A DNA stretch of 7,679 nt from Armatimonadota bacterium. GTDB lineage: Bacteria; Cloacimonadota; Cloacimonadia; Cloacimonadales; TCS61. The DNA lies in assembly GCA_030612605.1 (NCBI GenBank), contig JAUWNO010000097.1, positions 1-7,679 on the forward strand, given 5' to 3'. The notes under the pieces are model-generated. The model had not been told where the DNA came from, did no database searches, and was given only the letters and a program-made list of their open reading frames with translations. This document shows, piece after piece, positions 1 through 6,989 of the stretch (positions are counted from its first letter, which is position 1; each line of letters opens with the position of its first letter). Both the position numbers and the translations under genes were made by a program.

Positions 1-698
1 TGGAATGGATATCAGCTAAATTTTGCGATAAAATTGTTTTTGTAAATAATGCGGATAGAGAATATGCAATTAAAAATAAATTAATTTCAAGGAAAAAAGC
101 AGTAACAATATTTAATGGAATTGAAATTCCAAAAGTTCAAAGAAAGAAAGTCGTTAAAGGATTTAAAGACTTTTTTGTTATTGGAAGTGTTTCAAGATTT
201 TCAAAACAAAAAAATGTTGTTAATTTGATTAATATTGCTATTAAAGTTTGTCAAAAAAACAAGAAAATAAAATTTGTATTTATTGGAGATGGAGAGCAAT
301 ATTCTATTTGTCAAAAGCTGGTGAAAGAAGCTGAAATGGAAAAAAGAATTTTATTGAAAGGATGGTTATTAAATGTAATAGAATGGTTACAGAATTTTGA
401 TGCATTTATTCTTTTTTCAAAATGGGAAGGACTTCCAATCTCAATTTTAGAAGCTATGTCAGTTGGTTTACCAATTATTGCTTCCGATATAAAAGGTAAT
501 AATGAATTGGTCTCTGAGGAAAATGGAATTCTTGTCCAAGTTAATGATGTTGTAGGATTAGAGAATATTCTATCTGGTTTGCCCCAAAGAAAAGATGATT
601 TAACCAGGTGGGGAGAAAATTCTAAAAAGATTGTAGACAAAAAATTCAATTTGCATGCTTTTGTAAAAAAGTATGAAAAAATATACAATGAAATATAA
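1..698 (+). CDS. Glycosyltransferase family 4 (GT-B), 5'-truncated
   Basis: Partial gene. The frame is open from base 3 to the TAA at 696-698, giving 231 visible residues, and the true start is left of the window. The visible part holds the end of the N-lobe, with FNGIEI (visible residues 39-42 at its end) typical of the inter-lobe linker, and the whole nucleotide-sugar-binding C-lobe. GSVSRFSKQKN (about 61-71) matches the GT4 G-x-V-x-R...K motif, VFIGDGE follows, and KWEGLPISILEAMSVG carries the E-x7-E pair (E142 and E150) that contacts the donor sugar nucleotide. Full-length relatives are usually 350-390 residues, so roughly 130-150 are missing. It should act in the cytoplasm, adding a sugar to a lipid-linked or LPS-core acceptor by a retaining mechanism; donor and acceptor cannot be read from the sequence. 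Its end overlaps the next gene by up to 26 bases, suggesting coupled translation. A TTG at 225 could be taken for a start, but it lies inside the conserved C-lobe. Confidence 0.93.
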   Translation, partial: EWISAKFCDKIVFVNNADREYAIKNKLISRKKAVTIFNGIEIPKVQRKKVVKGFKDFFVIGSVSRFSKQKNVVNLINIAIKVCQKNKKIKFVFIGDGEQYSICQKLVKEAEMEKRILLKGWLLNVIEWLQNFDAFILFSKWEGLPISILEAMSVGLPIIASDIKGNNELVSEENGILVQVNDVVGLENILSGLPQRKDDLTRWGENSKKIVDKKFNLHAFVKKYEKIYNEI

Positions 699-1632
699 AT
701 TTACAATAAAACAGAATGTGTTTTATTATTTTTCTTTTTTAGGAAATATGTTTCATATATTTCGCACAATTCCCAAAAGAAAATTTGGTATCAGCGTTAT
801 GATTCGCGTAAAAAATGAAGAAGATTTCATTGCGCTTTCTTTAAAGTCATTAAATGGATTTGCAGATGAGGTGGTAATTATTGATAATGGTTCGACAGAT
901 AATACTTATAAAGAAATTGAAGAAGTAAAAAATCGATTAGATTATAAATTAATAATAAAGTACAACGAAAGTAGTGATATTTGCAGAATAAGCAATGAAG
1001 CTTTATCTCTTACATCATATAAGTGGATTTTTCGTTGGGACGGTGATTTTATCGCACATACTTCCGGAGAAAGAGATATAAGGAAATTGAGAGAGTATTT
1101 ATTTTCACTTAATCAGAATAATTTTTATTTGATATATCCTCTAACAATAAGTTTTGCCGGTGATTTATTTCACGTGCAGAAAAATAGAGAATTACATTCG
1201 GAAAACTATATTCATACTTATCACACTTCACTAAAATATGTTAAAAGAGGTAAGTTTGAGGTCCTAAAAGTTCCTCTCTTTTATAAAATCAAAAGAGTTA
1301 ACACAATTCACTTTATTCACATTGGAACAGCAAAATCTCTGGAGCGGCTGATTTACAGATTCTTCTGGTTACATTGGTTACGAGAGAATAATGAGGGAAA
1401 ATATTCTTCAATAGATACATTCATCAAAAAGGAATTAAAAGAAAAATGGAATTCACGAGACATCGATTCTGTTGCAAAAGACATATTTAAAGATGAGATT
1501 ATCTCTGAATTACGAAAATATGAGATCGATGAATTTGGTGATTATCCGCAATTTATGCTTCCATTATTAAAAAATCCTTCCTACAAAATAATTTATCAAA
1601 ATGGTCAACCTTTCACAAGAAATGATCTATAA
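673..1632 (+). CDS. Glycosyltransferase family 2 (GT-A)
   Basis: A 319-residue GT-A fold glycosyltransferase. The Rossmann-like half begins at about residue 38 with GISVMIRVKNEE (39-50), followed by VVIIDNGSTDNT (67-78), the family 2 nucleotide-binding signature. RWDGDFIAH (121-129) holds the DxD-type motif (D123, D125) that would bind the divalent metal and UDP/GDP sugar. A His-rich patch (IHFIHIG, 212-218) and a basic/aromatic helix (RLIYRFFWLHWLR) follow. No transmembrane helices are evident, so it is probably cytoplasmic or peripherally membrane-bound. It probably transfers a sugar during surface-glycan assembly; specificity is unknown. The start is uncertain. ATG 673 overlaps the previous gene by 26 bases and has little Shine-Dalgarno support; ATG 688 reduces the overlap to 11 bases; ATG 748 has AGGA just upstream and still lies before the catalytic domain. 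The longest form is given here. The gene is followed 18 bases later by the WecA-like gene. Confidence 0.92.
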   Translation: MKKYTMKYKFTIKQNVFYYFSFLGNMFHIFRTIPKRKFGISVMIRVKNEEDFIALSLKSLNGFADEVVIIDNGSTDNTYKEIEEVKNRLDYKLIIKYNESSDICRISNEALSLTSYKWIFRWDGDFIAHTSGERDIRKLREYLFSLNQNNFYLIYPLTISFAGDLFHVQKNRELHSENYIHTYHTSLKYVKRGKFEVLKVPLFYKIKRVNTIHFIHIGTAKSLERLIYRFFWLHWLRENNEGKYSSIDTFIKKELKEKWNSRDIDSVAKDIFKDEIISELRKYEIDEFGDYPQFMLPLLKNPSYKIIYQNGQPFTRNDL

Positions 1633-1650
1633 AATGGTAGAAATAATATT

Positions 1651-2682
1651 ATGTCATTTTTGAACTTATTATTATATTCTCTTTTTGCTATAGGATTAAC
1701 CTATATTTTAGTTCCGATTAATATTCGTTTTTCAAAAAAAATGAATTTGATAGATTATCCAAACAAGAGAGGGATACACATTAAAGGAATTCCTACAGCT
1801 GGAGGATTATCATTTGCAATTCCGGTGATTATTTTACAATTATTCTTTTTCTATAAATATCCGGAATTCGATTTTCAGTTTCATAAAATTGCTATTGGTA
1901 GCATATTAATCCTTATACTTGGTTATTTAGACGATAAAAAAAAATTTACAGCGAATTTCAAATTACTGTTTCAAATTTTAATTGCAATTGGTATGTACTT
2001 CAGTGGCTTTAAAATGCATCTTCTTACAAATCCATTTGGACCTCAAATCAATCTTGGAATTTTTTCCTTTCCTTTTACAATTATTTGGTTTTTGGTTGTG
2101 ATTAATGCATTTAATCTAATTGACGGGATTGATGGATTGGCAGCTGGAATTACTGTAATTATAGCTTCTGTTCTTTTTGCAGTGGGTTTAGTTTATTCTA
2201 ATTCTGTTGTAGTTCTTTTATCATTACCTTTATTAAGCAGCAATCTGGCTTTTTTACGTTACAATTTTTATCCTGCTAAGATTTTTATGGGGGATACCGG
2301 AGCATTATTCATCGGGTTCAATATTGCTGCAATTTCTATAGCTGGCATTTCCCAGTATAAAGGTATCACCGCAATAACATTGCTTATACCAATTATTGTG
2401 TTAATTATTCCTATCAGTGATACAATTTTAGCAATATTCAGAAGAATAAAAAGACGAAAACACATATTTCAAGCAGATAAAGAACACTTGCATCATAAAA
2501 TGCTAAATTTAGGATTTTCTCAAAAATCTATTGCCTTAATCGGGTATTTTATTACTTTTACATTTGGATTGATTGCTTTTGGATTTTCTTTTGCTTCAAA
2601 GGAAATTCTTGCTGGAATTCTTATTCTGCTGATGATTTTGTTTTTATTCTTTATATTGATTTTATTAAAAAGGAGTGTGTAA
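1651..2682 (+). CDS. WecA/TagO-like undecaprenyl-phosphate sugar-1-phosphate transferase
   Basis: A 343-residue polytopic inner-membrane enzyme of the MraY/WecA (PNPT) superfamily, with about 10-11 hydrophobic segments as expected for the family. It should transfer a HexNAc-1-phosphate (GlcNAc-1-P in WecA and TagO) from a UDP-sugar to undecaprenyl phosphate, starting synthesis of a lipid-linked surface polysaccharide. Signature regions in order: DYPNKRGIHIKGIPTAGG (35-52); the DD pair in GYLDDKKKFTANFK (D94, D95); NAFNLIDGIDGLAAG (152-166) with N155, D158 and D161; FMGDTGALFIGF (212-223) with D215; SDT (256-258); and the cytoplasmic His box DKEHLHHKMLNLGFS (276-290). That box, without MurNAc-pentapeptide features, favours WecA/TagO over MraY. 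The start ATG at 1651 has only a weak Shine-Dalgarno sequence. Two long A runs lie inside the gene. Its TAA overlaps the ATG of the next gene by one base. The exact sugar is not determinable here, so no symbol is given. Confidence 0.93.
   Translation: MSFLNLLLYSLFAIGLTYILVPINIRFSKKMNLIDYPNKRGIHIKGIPTAGGLSFAIPVIILQLFFFYKYPEFDFQFHKIAIGSILILILGYLDDKKKFTANFKLLFQILIAIGMYFSGFKMHLLTNPFGPQINLGIFSFPFTIIWFLVVINAFNLIDGIDGLAAGITVIIASVLFAVGLVYSNSVVVLLSLPLLSSNLAFLRYNFYPAKIFMGDTGALFIGFNIAAISIAGISQYKGITAITLLIPIIVLIIPISDTILAIFRRIKRRKHIFQADKEHLHHKMLNLGFSQKSIALIGYFITFTFGLIAFGFSFASKEILAGILILLMILFLFFILILLKRSV
1936..1944 (+). repeat. Poly-A tract (9 A) inside the WecA-like gene
   Basis: Nine consecutive A encode three lysines (K96-K98) directly after the catalytic D94-D95 pair. 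A second run of eight A lies upstream at 1734-1741 in the same gene. Slippage by one base at either site would knock out the enzyme. Such runs are also common by chance in DNA this AT-rich. Confidence 0.6.
2671..2675 (+). promoter_or_regulatory. Strong Shine-Dalgarno (AGGAG) for the propeller protein
   Basis: AGGAG lies six bases upstream of the ATG at 2682, within the last codons of the WecA-like gene. It is the clearest ribosome-binding site in the window; most other starts here have weak or no match. Together with the one-base TAATG stop/start overlap it fixes the start of the downstream gene and suggests translational coupling plus efficient initiation. Confidence 0.8.
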
Positions 2683-5054
2683 TGAGAAAGGTGATTATAT
2701 TAAGCTTGATATCATTTTTGACTTTTTCATCTTATGCCATTAGAAATTGGAAAGCTTACACAAATACGACACATATTTTTGATGTTGTTCAAAATGGTCA
2801 TAAGCTGACAATTGCAACCTGGGGTGGTCTTGTCATTTATAACCTTGAAACTGAGGATTTTGAAAAGACCTATATGACTATGGATGGTTTGACTGATAAC
2901 GATATTAGAGCATTAGAATATGTTGAAGAGACAGATATCCTTCTTATCGGAACGAAAAAGGGAGGAATTAATCGTTTGTCTGAAAACGGTTTTTTGATGC
3001 CAATATCTGAAACTTTAGGTTTAGCATCCAAAAAAGTGAATAAAATTATTCATCAGGATTCACTTCTTTTTATTGCTACTAAAGAAGGAATAAGTGTTTT
3101 CGAAAATAATCCTGAACTTCCTTTTCCATTTCTACTTGATAATTATTCTTTAGATAATGGACTCTTCGATAATAATGTTACTTCCTTGCAATTAACAGAC
3201 AATAATTATCTTTTATGCGGCAGCAATGCTGGTTTGGATTATGTTCATATTGATTCGATGAATGCCACATCAGCCTGGATTCATCTGGATGAGGAGAATT
3301 CATCATTTCCAAGTAGCAAAGTCAGTTCAATTTCTACAAATGGAGATAAAATCGTAATTGGCACGGAAAATGGTTTTGTATTATCAAATGCGGAAAATTT
3401 TAATTACTGGGAAGTTTATGAACTTGGAATGAGCATTTTTCCTGTTTTTATGGATATGGATCAAAATATCTGGTACAGTTATGGAATTTGGAATGATGAT
3501 CAACTATTAGTTATTGATTCAGGAGATACAACTATTGTAAGAATTGATTCTTTGGGAAATGAAACATCTTGGTCTAAAGGTGATTTAAACTTAACAACAT
3601 CATCAGTAATGGGTTTTTCCAAAATTAATGGACAAATTTGTGCTTATACCTGGGGTGAAGGCTTCCTTTTTTATAATGCGAATGGATGGAGTTCCAACAT
3701 CAAACCAAACTCAATAGCAGCTAACATTGTAACGGATATCGCCATAGATTGTAATAACAAAATTTGGATTTCAAATGGATATTTGGGATTAGATATTCTT
3801 AGTAGAGGAACTAAAGGCGTTTCTTCTTATGATGGAGAACTCTGGAAAAATTATTGTTCTGAAAATGATACTTTGCTAAAAACTAATAATGTTTTGGATA
3901 TTGAAGTAGATTCTAAAAATAGGAAGTGGTTCTCTTGCTGGCAATTTATTGAAATTTCAACTTATGGACTAACTATATTTGATGAAGATAATGAGGATTG
4001 GATGGTTCTTTCTGGACTTACTTCAAATTCTGTTGTCTCTTCAATGAAAGATGCTCAAGGCAGGATGTGGGTCAGCACTTTTAATGGTATTAATATTGTT
4101 GAAGCTCAAGATGATATTCAGATAGTTCATCAATTTGAAACCTATTTTGATGAAGATCAAGAAATAATGTTAACATTCATAGCTAAAGATAGAATTTTCT
4201 TTGGTTCCAATGTATATGGCTTACAGTATTGGAATGATACATCTGATCCTGAGACAGGAGGAATTTTCTGGGAAAGGACACCATTTGGAGATTTACACCA
4301 AGGTCATATTTTTGCAATCGATTCCCGAAGCACAAATTTTGGAGATGAAGTTTGGATAGCATCATCCAGCGGTTTATTTATGTATGATTATAATTACTGG
4401 TATAAATATGGAACTCAAATTAAAAAGCAAGTCTGGTTTAATTCTACATGGTATGATGAAATGACTCCTGAATATTGGTATGTAGAAGGTCAGGAGAGGT
4501 TGTACGGTTCTGTTCCAACTTATCCTACTGCTTTATATGTGGATCCTTTTGGTAAAATCTGGATCGGCACCCACGATAATGGAATAACGATTTATCAACC
4601 GGAAAAAGATAAATTCACAAACTATAATATGAATAATTCACCGCTTCTTTCAAATTCTATAACTGATTTTGGGTATGAGAAATTCACTGGTACTTTGTAT
4701 ATTGGCACAAGTGAGGGTCTAAATTCGGTTGAAATCGGTATTGCTGCAGATGCAAATCTGGAAACAAAATTGTATAAAACAAGAGCTTTCCCGAATCCTT
4801 TCCATCCTGATAATGGTGATATCCTCAAGATTGAAAATATATCCAGTCTTACTATGCCGGAAGGAAATACCTTCTGTAATATTTATGACCTCAGTGGTGA
4901 TTTGGTGATAAAATTGGAAAAAGATATTTATGAACAATTCAGTTGGAATGGAAAAAACAAAGCTGATAAAAACTGTAGTTCCGGTATTTATTTCTATATT
5001 GTTTTTACTTCTGATGGACAAATTTCAAAAGGGAAAATTGCCTTAATTCGATAA
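2682..5054 (+). CDS. Exported double beta-propeller protein with C-terminal T9SS/FlgD-like domain, PorZ-like
   Basis: A 790-residue protein. Residues 1-19 form a Sec signal peptide (MRK, then a hydrophobic core, ending SSYA before IRNWK). The mature part starts with WKAYTNTTHIFDVV and then carries about 14 repeats of the two-component-regulator-propeller type (hydrophobic-I-G/A-T-x-x-G-hydrophobic), spaced mostly 40-56 residues apart, from residue 39 to 683. Fourteen blades fit two seven-bladed propellers. Residues about 699-790 form a beta-sandwich-type tail with PNPF (704-707), NIYDLSGDLV (733-742), WNGKN and SSGIYFY, as in T9SS type A sorting and FlgD-like Ig domains. There is no membrane anchor, histidine kinase or DNA-binding domain, so it is not a hybrid two-component sensor. 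This order matches PorZ of the type IX secretion attachment complex (about 780 residues, binds anionic LPS). It could equally be a generic secreted propeller protein. The location inside a glycan operon supports a role at the cell surface linked to that glycan; this is inference. Confidence 0.85.
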   Translation: MRKVIILSLISFLTFSSYAIRNWKAYTNTTHIFDVVQNGHKLTIATWGGLVIYNLETEDFEKTYMTMDGLTDNDIRALEYVEETDILLIGTKKGGINRLSENGFLMPISETLGLASKKVNKIIHQDSLLFIATKEGISVFENNPELPFPFLLDNYSLDNGLFDNNVTSLQLTDNNYLLCGSNAGLDYVHIDSMNATSAWIHLDEENSSFPSSKVSSISTNGDKIVIGTENGFVLSNAENFNYWEVYELGMSIFPVFMDMDQNIWYSYGIWNDDQLLVIDSGDTTIVRIDSLGNETSWSKGDLNLTTSSVMGFSKINGQICAYTWGEGFLFYNANGWSSNIKPNSIAANIVTDIAIDCNNKIWISNGYLGLDILSRGTKGVSSYDGELWKNYCSENDTLLKTNNVLDIEVDSKNRKWFSCWQFIEISTYGLTIFDEDNEDWMVLSGLTSNSVVSSMKDAQGRMWVSTFNGINIVEAQDDIQIVHQFETYFDEDQEIMLTFIAKDRIFFGSNVYGLQYWNDTSDPETGGIFWERTPFGDLHQGHIFAIDSRSTNFGDEVWIASSSGLFMYDYNYWYKYGTQIKKQVWFNSTWYDEMTPEYWYVEGQERLYGSVPTYPTALYVDPFGKIWIGTHDNGITIYQPEKDKFTNYNMNNSPLLSNSITDFGYEKFTGTLYIGTSEGLNSVEIGIAADANLETKLYKTRAFPNPFHPDNGDILKIENISSLTMPEGNTFCNIYDLSGDLVIKLEKDIYEQFSWNGKNKADKNCSSGIYFYIVFTSDGQISKGKIALIR
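2796..4730 (+). repeat. Region coding 14 degenerate propeller-blade repeats
   Basis: Blade cores counted by eye at residues about 39 (LTIATWGGL), 85 (LLIGTKKGG), 126 (LFIATKEGI), 174 (LLCGSNAGL), 221 (IVIGTENGF), 261 (degenerate, NIWYSYG), 317 (AYTWGEGF), 359 (IWISNGYLGL), 413 (degenerate, RKWFSCW), 460 (MWVSTFNGI), 503 (IFFGSNVYGL), 555 (VWIASSSGL), 624 (IWIGTHDNGI) and 670 (LYIGTSEGL). The repeats are visible at protein level only; I saw no near-identical DNA copies, so these are old, diverged repeats rather than recent duplications. Confidence 0.75.
4776..5051 (+). other. C-terminal sorting/FlgD Ig-like domain of the propeller protein
   Basis: Codes for residues 699-790. The motifs PNPF, NIYDLSGDLV, FSWNGKN, SSGIYFYIV and a closing KGKIALIR follow the order of T9SS type A C-terminal domains and the closely similar FlgD-like Ig fold. 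In T9SS-bearing bacteria such a tail directs export across the outer membrane and usually attachment to the surface. In phyla lacking T9SS the same-looking fold occurs without a proven sorting role. Confidence 0.75.
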
Positions 5055-5078
5055 AACGAAAATTTTCAAAAGAGATAA

Positions 5079-6227
5079 ATGAAAAGAATAAAAGTCTTTT
5101 TTATTGATGCAAATAATAATACACCTCAACATAATTATCCTTTGATTGAATCTCTACAAAGTTTTCCAAATATCAAAATAAATTATTTCTCGGTTTTGTA
5201 TTCACAAAGTACACATTATTATAATAAAAATTATGATGTTCAAACATTATGTTCATTTTTTAATTTTGTGAGTAGGATAAAAAATCCTTATCTTCGCAGG
5301 TTTATAAAAATATTCAGTCATCCAATTGCAAATGTTTGGCTGCTTCTGAAAATTATGAAAGATAAACCTGATATCATCCATTATTCATGGATTGCGATTC
5401 CTTTTTTAGATTATATTTTCATAAAAATTATTAAGATGTTTTGTATTAAAATCGTTATCACTCAACATAATTATCTTCAACATAATAAAACCAAATTAAG
5501 ATTACTGGAAAATAGAATCTTTCAGATTGCTGATAAAATCATCTGTTTATCTGATTTTATTAAGAGTCAATTTCCTGAGAAATTTTCCAACAAAATCTCT
5601 GTAATTGAGCATGGGAATTCTTACGAAAAAGAAGTTGAATATTATTCAAAGAAAATAATTAGAAAACAAGATTCAAAATTTAAGATTTTATTTTTAGGAA
5701 ATATTAAACCTTACAAAGGCATTGAATTGCTTTTGGATTCTATGAGTTATCTTGTAAACGAGCAAAAGATGGATAATATTCAATTGCGGATTGCAGGAAA
5801 ATGTAAGCCAAAATACTATGAAAAAATTATGAATATCATCGAAGCAAAAAATCTGATTAATTATGTCAGATTTGAAGGAAAGTTTTTAGATTATAACAAG
5901 TTATTCGAATATGCAATAAATACCGATATTGGTGTTTTACCATATCTCGAAGCCACTCAGAGCGGTCTACCATATATTTTTGCTTCCTTACATAAACCAA
6001 TGGTTATTACAAACGTCGGAGGATTACCTGAGCAAGTTTCAACAAAATTCTCAGAAATAGTCGAACCTGCTTTTATAGAAGTTGCCAATGGAATATTCAG
6101 AATCAAAGAGAAGATTGAGAATAAGAAAATTAAAGAATCAGATTTTGAAAATTTTTTGGAAAAACACCGATGGAAAAATACAGTTTCTAAATATGTAAAT
6201 TTATTTCAGGATTTATTAGTAAAATAG
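5079..6227 (+). CDS. Glycosyltransferase family 4 (GT-B), ATQSG subtype
   Basis: A 382-residue complete GT-B glycosyltransferase. The N-lobe includes PDIIHYSW (97-104) and ITQHNYLQH (127-135), the latter resembling the T-x-H-N acceptor-side motif, then KIICLSDFIKSQF (153-165) leading to the linker. The C-lobe opens with FKILFLGNIKPYKGIELLL (201-219) with the conserved basic residues (K210, K213) expected to bind donor phosphates. It continues to LPYLEATQSGLPY (287-299) and ITNVGGLPEQV (310-320). In place of a clean E-x7-E pair, this protein has the ATQSG signature of a GT4 subgroup, where the second acidic residue is not conserved. It probably acts in the cytoplasm on a lipid-linked glycan; sugar specificity is unknown. 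The ATG at 5079 has AAGAG four bases upstream, lies 24 bases after the propeller gene, and agrees with the usual N-terminal beta strand (KRIKVFFID). Confidence 0.93.
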   Translation: MKRIKVFFIDANNNTPQHNYPLIESLQSFPNIKINYFSVLYSQSTHYYNKNYDVQTLCSFFNFVSRIKNPYLRRFIKIFSHPIANVWLLLKIMKDKPDIIHYSWIAIPFLDYIFIKIIKMFCIKIVITQHNYLQHNKTKLRLLENRIFQIADKIICLSDFIKSQFPEKFSNKISVIEHGNSYEKEVEYYSKKIIRKQDSKFKILFLGNIKPYKGIELLLDSMSYLVNEQKMDNIQLRIAGKCKPKYYEKIMNIIEAKNLINYVRFEGKFLDYNKLFEYAINTDIGVLPYLEATQSGLPYIFASLHKPMVITNVGGLPEQVSTKFSEIVEPAFIEVANGIFRIKEKIENKKIKESDFENFLEKHRWKNTVSKYVNLFQDLLVK

Positions 6228-6233
6228 AAAAGG
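6228..6233 (+). promoter_or_regulatory. Shine-Dalgarno (AAAAGG) for the methyltransferase
   Basis: AAAAGG immediately follows the TAG of the preceding glycosyltransferase and ends nine bases before the ATG at 6243. It supports that start over internal ATGs such as residue M10. Confidence 0.5.
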
Positions 6234-6242
6234 TTTTTTAAG

Positions 6243-6989
6243 ATGAATCTAAAACAATATTATAAAGATATGATTGCCAATTGGATTGAAGAGGAAAAAC
6301 AGAAATTGTGCGGTAATGAATCTAAAGATAGATATTTACAGAATCATGGAAAAAGATTTGAGTATCTAAATAATTTGTGCAAAACTCTTAATTCGGATAA
6401 ATCAGCTAAGATTCTGGATATTGGAAGAAGTGGTTTATCGGTTCTATTGACAAAATATTATTCGAATGTAACAACTTTAGGGTTGGATTTGGGAATCGAT
6501 AAAGGTGGTCACCGGGAAAGAGAAACCATCGATTTGAAACACATTGTTTTTGATTTGAACGAAAGTAAGAATGTAGAAAAGTGGACTGATGAAAAATTTG
6601 ATTTGATTGTTTATTCCGAAGTTATCGAGCATATTTATGAAGCACCTGAATTTTCTTTATTATTTTTAAATTATCTGCTTAATCCTGATGGTTTCATTAT
6701 CTGCACAACTCCAAATGCAGCATCACTTTATCGGAGATTAAAACTACTTCTTGGGAAAAATACAATCAGCAGAATCAGGTTTCATAATTTGAATCCGGCA
6801 CATTATCGAGAATATACAAAAGATGAACTGATTCAAATGGCAGAAATGTGTGAATTAAAAGTAGTTAAACATCAGTATATCTGTTTTTATGATGATTCTG
6901 ATTCTTTAAAAAGCAGGATTTTTAATTTTATAACAAATGCTATCCTTTCGTTCAGATGGTCGCAGGTTTTAATTTTGAGTAAAAAATGA
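6243..6989 (+). CDS. Class I SAM-dependent methyltransferase
   Basis: A 248-residue Rossmann-fold methyltransferase. Motif I is AKILDIGRSGLS (55-66), motif II is LGLDLG (79-84), and the acidic strand/helix FDLIVYSEVIEHIYE (119-133) with the V-I-E-H signature is typical of UbiG/Methyltransf_11/23 proteins. The post-motif III strand is NPDGFIICTTPN (147-158). NPAHYREYTKDEL (184-196) resembles the H-x-R-x-Y segment common in glycan-locus methyltransferases. An N-terminal helical stretch of about 50 residues precedes the catalytic domain. It would transfer a methyl group from S-adenosylmethionine; given its neighbours, a sugar hydroxyl or the chain end of a surface polysaccharide is the likely target (inference). 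Motif I departs from the usual DxGCGxG: only the first glycine is kept in register. The gene starts 15 bases after the glycosyltransferase and its TGA overlaps the next ATG by four bases (ATGA). Confidence 0.9.
   Translation: MNLKQYYKDMIANWIEEEKQKLCGNESKDRYLQNHGKRFEYLNNLCKTLNSDKSAKILDIGRSGLSVLLTKYYSNVTTLGLDLGIDKGGHRERETIDLKHIVFDLNESKNVEKWTDEKFDLIVYSEVIEHIYEAPEFSLLFLNYLLNPDGFIICTTPNAASLYRRLKLLLGKNTISRIRFHNLNPAHYREYTKDELIQMAEMCELKVVKHQYICFYDDSDSLKSRIFNFITNAILSFRWSQVLILSKK

Noticed and set aside
311..688. A 125-residue ORF on the minus strand
   Set aside because: It lies wholly opposite the conserved GT4 C-lobe, shows no recognisable motif and has no ribosome site; shadow frame.
225..698. A 157-residue gene starting at TTG 225
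   Set aside because: The frame is open to the left window edge, and residues before 225 carry GT4 features (FNGIEI linker, GSVSRF). It is an internal TTG of a truncated longer gene.
1651..2682. MraY (peptidoglycan lipid I synthase)
   Set aside because: The neighbours are surface-glycan genes, not mur/fts genes, and the EHLHHKML box with short C-terminus fits the WecA/TagO group better.
4183..5021. Three minus-strand ORFs (60-100 residues) opposite the propeller gene, and others at 2268-2465 and 7227-7412
   Set aside because: All are antisense to well-supported genes, lack family motifs and have no independent signals.
2682..5054. Hybrid two-component system sensor (HTCS) as identity of the propeller protein
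   Set aside because: HTCS proteins also carry 14 propeller repeats, but continue into a Y_Y_Y domain, membrane helix, kinase and receiver domains. Here the protein ends in a sorting/FlgD-like tail.
5058..5067. Perfect palindrome GAAAATTTTC in the 24-base gap after the propeller gene
   Set aside because: It has no loop and is pure AT in the core, too weak for a rho-independent terminator, with no GC stem or T tract; expected by chance in this composition.
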